A DNA stretch of 64,000 nt, from contig NZ_BBJT01000011.1 in NCBI RefSeq assembly GCF_000739915.1, positions 1 through 64,000 of the forward strand, in the 5' to 3' direction. Every line of letters starts with the position of its first letter. Positions within the stretch are counted from its first letter, which is position 1. The position numbers were made by a program, and so were the translations under genes. This document shows, piece after piece, positions 59,910 to 64,000 of the stretch. Under the pieces are notes generated by a model that was not told the DNA's origin, searched no databases, and worked only from the letters and a program-made list of their open reading frames with translations. The stretch comes from Paenibacillus chitinolyticus NBRC 15660. Its GTDB lineage: Bacteria > Bacillota > Bacilli > Paenibacillales > NBRC-103111.

Positions 59910-60572
59910 TTAGCGGATCGCGCGGCTCTCAAACGTATCGATCTGCTCTTTCGTGCCGATAACGACCATCACGTCTTTCTCGTGCAGGACATCTTCGGCG
60001 GTAGGCGCGATAATCACGTCGTCCGTTTTGTTGATAGCGACGATACTGCAGCCGTACTTGGCCCTCGGATCGAGTTCCTTTAGAGTAAGGCCGGAAATAC
60101 GCCGGGAAACGACGAGTTCCGCGATCGTGTAGTTTTTGGACAATTCGATGTAATCGAGAAGGTTCGGCGACACGAGCTGGTGAGCCACGCGCACGCCCAT
60201 ATCCCGCTCGGGAAAAATAATCCGGTCCACGCCGATTTTCTCAAGCACCTTGGCATGCTGATCGGTCAACGCCTTCGCGACGACCGTTTTAACGCCAAGC
60301 TCCTTAAGCAAAATCGCCGCCATGATACTCGCCTGGATATTGTCTCCGATAGCCACGACGGCGCAGTCGAAATTACGGACGCCGAGCGAGCGGAGAACCT
60401 CTTCGTCCGTCGCGTCCGCAACCACGGTATGGGTGAGCTTGTCGCTCATCTCGTCCACTTTCTCTTCGTCTCTGTCGATGCCCAGCACCTCGTGCCCGAG
60501 TTGGGTCAATTCTTGGGACAAGCTGGAACCGAAGCGTCCGAGTCCGATAACTGCATATTGAATGAAAGCCAT
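59910..60572 (-). CDS. ktrA: KtrA-type potassium transport regulator (RCK domain)
   Basis: 220 aa. RCK_N Rossmann fold (about 1-120): IQYAVIGLGRFGSSLSQEL and VVADATDEEVLRSLGV; RCK_C domain (about 135-218) with IAELVVSRRISGLTLKEL and IVAINKTDDVIIAPTAEDVL. The octamer binds nucleotide (ATP/ADP) and gates KtrB, and the RCK_C domain binds c-di-AMP in relatives. Placed 14 bp after ktrB; the pair forms the K+ uptake system. KtrA versus KtrC cannot be decided by sequence alone. Confidence 0.92.
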   Translation of the reverse strand: MAFIQYAVIGLGRFGSSLSQELTQLGHEVLGIDRDEEKVDEMSDKLTHTVVADATDEEVLRSLGVRNFDCAVVAIGDNIQASIMAAILLKELGVKTVVAKALTDQHAKVLEKIGVDRIIFPERDMGVRVAHQLVSPNLLDYIELSKNYTIAELVVSRRISGLTLKELDPRAKYGCSIVAINKTDDVIIAPTAEDVLHEKDVMVVIGTKEQIDTFESRAIR

Positions 60573-60586
60573 TGTTTTGTTTCTCC

Positions 60587-61930
60587 TTAACCTATCGTGA
60601 TTTTTCCTTCGGGATAACGGTACAGTTCTTTCTCGGCTTTAGGCTGCAGCGCATACGCAAGTGTCAAAGGCCCTAGACGTCCCGCGAACATAGTCAGGGC
60701 GATCATAACCTTGCCGAACACGGTAAGCTTCGTGGTCAGCCCCAGGGTGAGTCCTACGGTCCCGAATGCCGAGGTCACTTCATACAAAATCATAAGAAAT
60801 TCGTGATCTTCCGTCGTAGACAGAAGCATGGTAACGAAAATAACAAGAAAGAGTGCAAACATCGTCAAAGTGATCGCCTTCAGGATGCGTTCCTTGCCGA
60901 GACGGTTGCGGAAGAAGACGATATCTTCTTTTCCCCGCACCATCGCGACGATGGCCCCTACAAGCATCGTAAACGTAGTCGTCTTGATCCCGCCCCCGGT
61001 TGATCCGGGAGAAGCCCCGATAAACATCAGAATGATCATGAAAAATTGGGACGCTTGGCGGAGAGAAGCGAGATCAAGCGTGTTCGCCCCCGCCGTACGC
61101 GGTGTGACCGATTGAAAAAACGAAGCGAGAATCTTGCCGCCGAAGTCCAGCGAACCCAGCGTTTTCGAATTGGAATATTCGAAGACAAAAATAACAAGCG
61201 CCCCGGTCACGATCAGAATGCTTGTGGCGCTCAGCACCACCTTGGAGTGAAGGGTCAGTCTCTTCGTTTTCCGGTAATCCATCACATCGGACATCACGAT
61301 AAAACCGATTCCGCCCAGAACGATAAGCGCCATCGTCACTGCATTGGTAATAAAATCGCCGGCGTAAGCGGTCAGCGAGGTGAAGGGACCCGTAATCGGA
61401 CCGAACAAGTCGAACCCGGCATTGTTGAAAAAGGAAACGGCATGCCAGATGCCGTAGTACAGCCCCTTCGGAAATCCGAGATCCACCGACCAGCGGGCGG
61501 TAAACAGGACGGCCGCGATTCCCTCAATCGTCAGCGAGTAGATCAGTACTTTCCGGAAAAGACGGACGATCCCTTCCATGCTGCCCTGGTTCAAGGCTTC
61601 CTGAAGCAGCAGCCTTTCGCGGAGCGATATCTTCTTGCGCAGGATGAAAGCAAAAAGCGTCGCCATACTCATGAATCCTAGGCCGCCGATTTGAATCAGC
61701 GAAATGATGACCATTTGTCCGAACGTCGTAAAATGCGTTCCGGTGTCTACCACGACCAGACCTGTTACACAGGTAGCCGAGGTGGCCGTGAAGAGAGCGT
61801 CGATGAACGGAAGCGGGAGCCCGTCCGTTGACGAGACCGGCAGCATCAATAGACCTGAGCCGATGAGAATAATGAGGGCAAATCCGAGCACGAGGATCTG
61901 CGGTGGCGTAAATCTCGACTTTTTTAACAC
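60587..61930 (-). CDS. ktrB: KtrB/TrkH-type potassium channel subunit
   Basis: 447 aa with four M1-P-M2 repeats. The selectivity-filter-like turns include TATSATCVTGLVV, SFFNNAGFDLFG, SVTPRTAGANTLD and SAFGTVGLTLGLT; the conserved gate region GASPGSTGGGIKTTTFTML follows. It imports K+ driven by the membrane potential or Na+. The start is GTG at 61930, 7 nt after AGGAGG; the longer reading to 61954 has no site. First gene after the ydaO-type riboswitch, which should switch it off when c-di-AMP is high. Confidence 0.93.
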   Translation of the reverse strand: MLKKSRFTPPQILVLGFALIILIGSGLLMLPVSSTDGLPLPFIDALFTATSATCVTGLVVVDTGTHFTTFGQMVIISLIQIGGLGFMSMATLFAFILRKKISLRERLLLQEALNQGSMEGIVRLFRKVLIYSLTIEGIAAVLFTARWSVDLGFPKGLYYGIWHAVSFFNNAGFDLFGPITGPFTSLTAYAGDFITNAVTMALIVLGGIGFIVMSDVMDYRKTKRLTLHSKVVLSATSILIVTGALVIFVFEYSNSKTLGSLDFGGKILASFFQSVTPRTAGANTLDLASLRQASQFFMIILMFIGASPGSTGGGIKTTTFTMLVGAIVAMVRGKEDIVFFRNRLGKERILKAITLTMFALFLVIFVTMLLSTTEDHEFLMILYEVTSAFGTVGLTLGLTTKLTVFGKVMIALTMFAGRLGPLTLAYALQPKAEKELYRYPEGKITIG

Positions 61931-61954
61931 ATAATTTCCTCCTATATGAAGCAC

Positions 61955-62130
61955 AAAAAAGACACTGGAGTCCCACTGCCCTTTCGGTTATGGTTCCTGC
62001 TGGTCGCCTACGAGGTTAGCTGACGGATTCGGATGTACAGGCCACCCTATTTACCCTGCCCGATTCAGGCACAAGCGGTAAAATTCACCCCAAAGTATGG
62101 TTCCCCCGTTTTCCAACGGAAATTCGGCGT
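61955..62130 (-). ncRNA. c-di-AMP riboswitch (ydaO-yuaA type) with terminator
   Basis: The minus-strand leader of ktrB carries GGGGGAACC, TTGGGGTGAAT, GGGTAAATAGGG, and the highly conserved CCGAATCCGTCAGCTAACCT followed by CGTAGGCG. P1 forms from CGCC (62129-62126) and GGCG (62008-62005). A hairpin GGCAGTGG-GACT-CCAGTGTC (one G-G mismatch, 61980-61961) followed by six T is the terminator, just before the AGGAGG site. High c-di-AMP should favour termination and reduce K+ uptake, as for B. subtilis ktrAB. Its own promoter was not located. Confidence 0.92.
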
Positions 62131-62318
62131 ATGAAGTTGTGTGAAGAAATGAATCATCCGCATTATATATCTGTTATTAAACAAGCACAAAGCCCTTTTA
62201 ACCGGATTTTACGGGGGGAAACCTGGACAATCTTCCTGCAGCTAACTGGGAGTCACGAATTGGCATCCTTACGCAAACTGTGATACGGTTAAAAAAACGA
62301 TCGGAGAAGGAGCTGACC

Positions 62319-63977
62319 ATGAAAAAATACGGTCCGGATAAACCGCTGCTGCTGCTCGCCCTGACCGGATTCCTTCTATATGCAGCCGTGGTTTTCATCT
62401 ATAACGCCGGGGCCGCTCCCGCCGGTTCCGGTCCTTACGAAACGGCAGCCTCCATTACAAAAGAACAAGCCGCGGAGGCAGCGGTCGCTTGGCTGCGGCA
62501 AAGGCAGGGCGCCGATGCCGAAAACGGTTCCGGCGCCGTTACGGTCGGAGGGTCTCCCGGCACATTCGTCAGCTATCAATCGGAGAAGGAACTCAGCGGT
62601 TATCTGACCAAAGACAAGCTTCAAACGTTGTATGACAAGAGCTACGCCAGCCGGGTGCCCGTCGATTACTATCGGGTAGAAGTCGCCGAGGCTTCCCCTT
62701 CGGTCCGTAAGTGGATCATCGATATCCATATGACCACGAAAGCCGTAATCGGCTGGTCCCGCATCGGCGGCGAAGCCCTGGCGGCCGTGTCCGCGTCGGA
62801 TGCGGAGAAGGCCGCCAGGGAAGCGATAGCACGGCACGGCTACGAAGAGGCGGAATTCAAGCGGATCAGCCCTCCGGCCGCCATGTCCGGCATGCTGCTG
62901 TTCGAGCGGGAGAAAGAGCCTGTCGGGGACGCAAAGCTGACGATCGGCGTGAAGCTGGACGGAACCTCCGTTTCCTCGTTCACCCAATCGTTCCGGCTCC
63001 CCGCCGCTTTCACGTCCTGGCTGAAGCATCAGGAGGATACCGCCTCCATGTGGACCCGCATCAGCTTGTGGGGCAACGGCCTGATGGCCCTGATCGCCCT
63101 CGGCTATACCGTCCTTAAATGGAGGACGGTCGATTTTTCCCGGGGCGTCCTGCTAACGGCGGTATATGCCGTGATCTACGTCATGAACAACATCAACATG
63201 TATCCGGCCTATAAAGCCGGCAGTACGCCGACGAGCAGCGGCCAGGAAGCGATTCTTTCGATCATGCTGATCAACTTCGTTACGCTGCTGATGGCTGCAG
63301 CCGTCTACTTCTCTTTCACGGCGGGCGAAGCCTTGTGGAGACGCGAAGGAAAGTCGGTCATGCCCCGCTGGCGCGACGCCGACTTCGGCGCCCGCATAAC
63401 CCGCAGCATGGTGCAGGGCTATCTGCTCTGCCTGTTCCTGCTCGGCCTCCAGCAGGTGCTGTTCCTTGTGGCGGAGAAAGGCTTCGGTGTCTGGTCGGTG
63501 AACGATCCGATGTCGTCTCCCCGCAACATGCTGCAGCCCGCTTTGCTTCCGCTGATGGCTTGGGCGGCGGGCATCTCCGAGGAGGCCACCTTCCGGCTGC
63601 TCGGCATCGCCCTGTTCAGCAGGCTGCTCCGGTTCAAATGGCTGGCCGTCCTCCTGCCCAGCCTCATCTGGGCGGCGGGTCACACCGCCTATCCGATCTA
63701 CCCGGTGTACACCAGGCTGATCGAGGTAACGGTGCTCGGCCTCGTCTTCGGCTACGCCTTCCTGCGGTACGGGTTCCTGACCGCCCTGTTCGCCCATACG
63801 GCTATGGACAGCATCCTCATGGGCCTGTCCCTTCTCACGGGCGAAGGGCTGGCAGCCAGCACGCCTGCGCTCGGCCTGCTCTATATGGCGTTGCCGGCCG
63901 CCGTCGCCCTTGCGGTATCCTGGCTTCACAAGCTGAGATTTGTGAGCGGAAGCAGGCAGAACCGGCGGCCCGTCTAG
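62319..63977 (+). CDS. CPBP-family intramembrane metalloprotease, large form
   Basis: 552 aa. A first membrane helix (about 8-27) is followed by a soluble region with two or more PepSY-like segments (about 45-245) and then a membrane domain. CPBP motifs lie at SEEATFRLLG (Glu421-Glu422, E-E-x3-R), the second helix WAAGHTAY (His) and LFAHTAMDSIL (His-x3-Asp). The enzyme probably processes prenylated peptides or bacteriocin-immunity-type targets; the role is unknown. ATG at 62319 with AGGAG; the longer upstream frame overlaps the ribosome site and is not used. Stop at 63977, just inside the window. Confidence 0.88.
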   Translation: MKKYGPDKPLLLLALTGFLLYAAVVFIYNAGAAPAGSGPYETAASITKEQAAEAAVAWLRQRQGADAENGSGAVTVGGSPGTFVSYQSEKELSGYLTKDKLQTLYDKSYASRVPVDYYRVEVAEASPSVRKWIIDIHMTTKAVIGWSRIGGEALAAVSASDAEKAAREAIARHGYEEAEFKRISPPAAMSGMLLFEREKEPVGDAKLTIGVKLDGTSVSSFTQSFRLPAAFTSWLKHQEDTASMWTRISLWGNGLMALIALGYTVLKWRTVDFSRGVLLTAVYAVIYVMNNINMYPAYKAGSTPTSSGQEAILSIMLINFVTLLMAAAVYFSFTAGEALWRREGKSVMPRWRDADFGARITRSMVQGYLLCLFLLGLQQVLFLVAEKGFGVWSVNDPMSSPRNMLQPALLPLMAWAAGISEEATFRLLGIALFSRLLRFKWLAVLLPSLIWAAGHTAYPIYPVYTRLIEVTVLGLVFGYAFLRYGFLTALFAHTAMDSILMGLSLLTGEGLAASTPALGLLYMALPAAVALAVSWLHKLRFVSGSRQNRRPV

Positions 63978-64000
63978 AGAGTCGGCGGCTTTGTCTGCAA

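Noticed and set aside
1-64000. rRNA, tRNA, insertion sequence or prophage genes
   Set aside because: No transposase, integrase, phage structural gene or recognisable tRNA/rRNA sequence was seen.

Overview
The window looks like chromosome from an endospore-forming Gram-positive of the Paenibacillus type. Supporting signs are moderately high GC (roughly 55 percent by eye), strong AAGGAGG-like ribosome binding sites, frequent GTG/TTG starts, bacillar gene orders (sdhCAB, ktrBA), YusU-, YkuS-, YutF- and YpmS-like proteins, an S-layer-homology protein, and L-box and ydaO-type riboswitches. No rRNA, tRNA, CRISPR array, phage block or insertion sequence was seen. Nearly all of it reads as ordinary vertically inherited chromosome.

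Layout. 1-5.8 kb (minus strand): a probable late-sporulation module. It holds a YkuD L,D-transpeptidase, a CotSA-like GT4 glycosyltransferase and a giant decapeptide-repeat protein (WIAG-tail type) that runs off the left edge after at least 1372 codons and about 114 repeats. Two sites with the sigma-K promoter pattern sit in front of the first and last of these genes. 6-11.6 kb: a VOC protein, then a minus-strand unit of glpP antiterminator, HAD-IIA phosphatase, Ugp-like lipoprotein and two permeases, with no ATPase. 11.7-13.6 kb: a lysine riboswitch and a LysP-type permease. 13.6-16 kb: an acetate symporter ActP with a DUF485 partner behind a cre-like site. 16-24.5 kb: psd, an Fsr-like MFS pump, an ECF sigma/anti-sigma pair, an alpha/beta hydrolase, a racemase-like protein, an enolase-superfamily enzyme and small membrane proteins. 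24.7-28.8 kb: a fRMsr-type GAF protein, malic enzyme, and a MocR-type regulator that has lost its PLP lysine and carries a repeat linker.

29-38.8 kb: a PrsW-like protease with an extra C-terminal domain, an aminotransferase, a metallophosphoesterase with a 60-aa DUF3006-like partner, a 26-aa peptide gene followed by a terminator, DUF5317 overlapping a GGDEF-EAL protein, and a luciferase-like monooxygenase behind a three-copy operator. 39-46.8 kb: an SLH protein, a YpmS-like protein, a DEAD-box-family helicase, an orphan ECF sigma, hydrolases, YusU and YkuS proteins, an SDR and CheX. 47-53.8 kb: YutF phosphatase, LysR, a PHP phosphatase, a gene-free stretch with a cre-promoter-terminator arrangement, a CDF metal exporter, a quinone-oxidoreductase-like enzyme and an EamA permease.

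53.9-58.3 kb: sdhCAB with a divergent LysR. 58.6-62.1 kb: a c-di-AMP (ydaO-type) riboswitch ahead of ktrB, ktrA and a CPA-type cation/proton antiporter, a coherent K+ homeostasis unit. 62.3-64 kb: a CPBP-family intramembrane protease. The most unusual elements are the repeat-protein locus, the lysine-less MocR protein, the glpP-ugp unit, the PrsW fusion, and the unexplained transcript signal near 50.3 kb.
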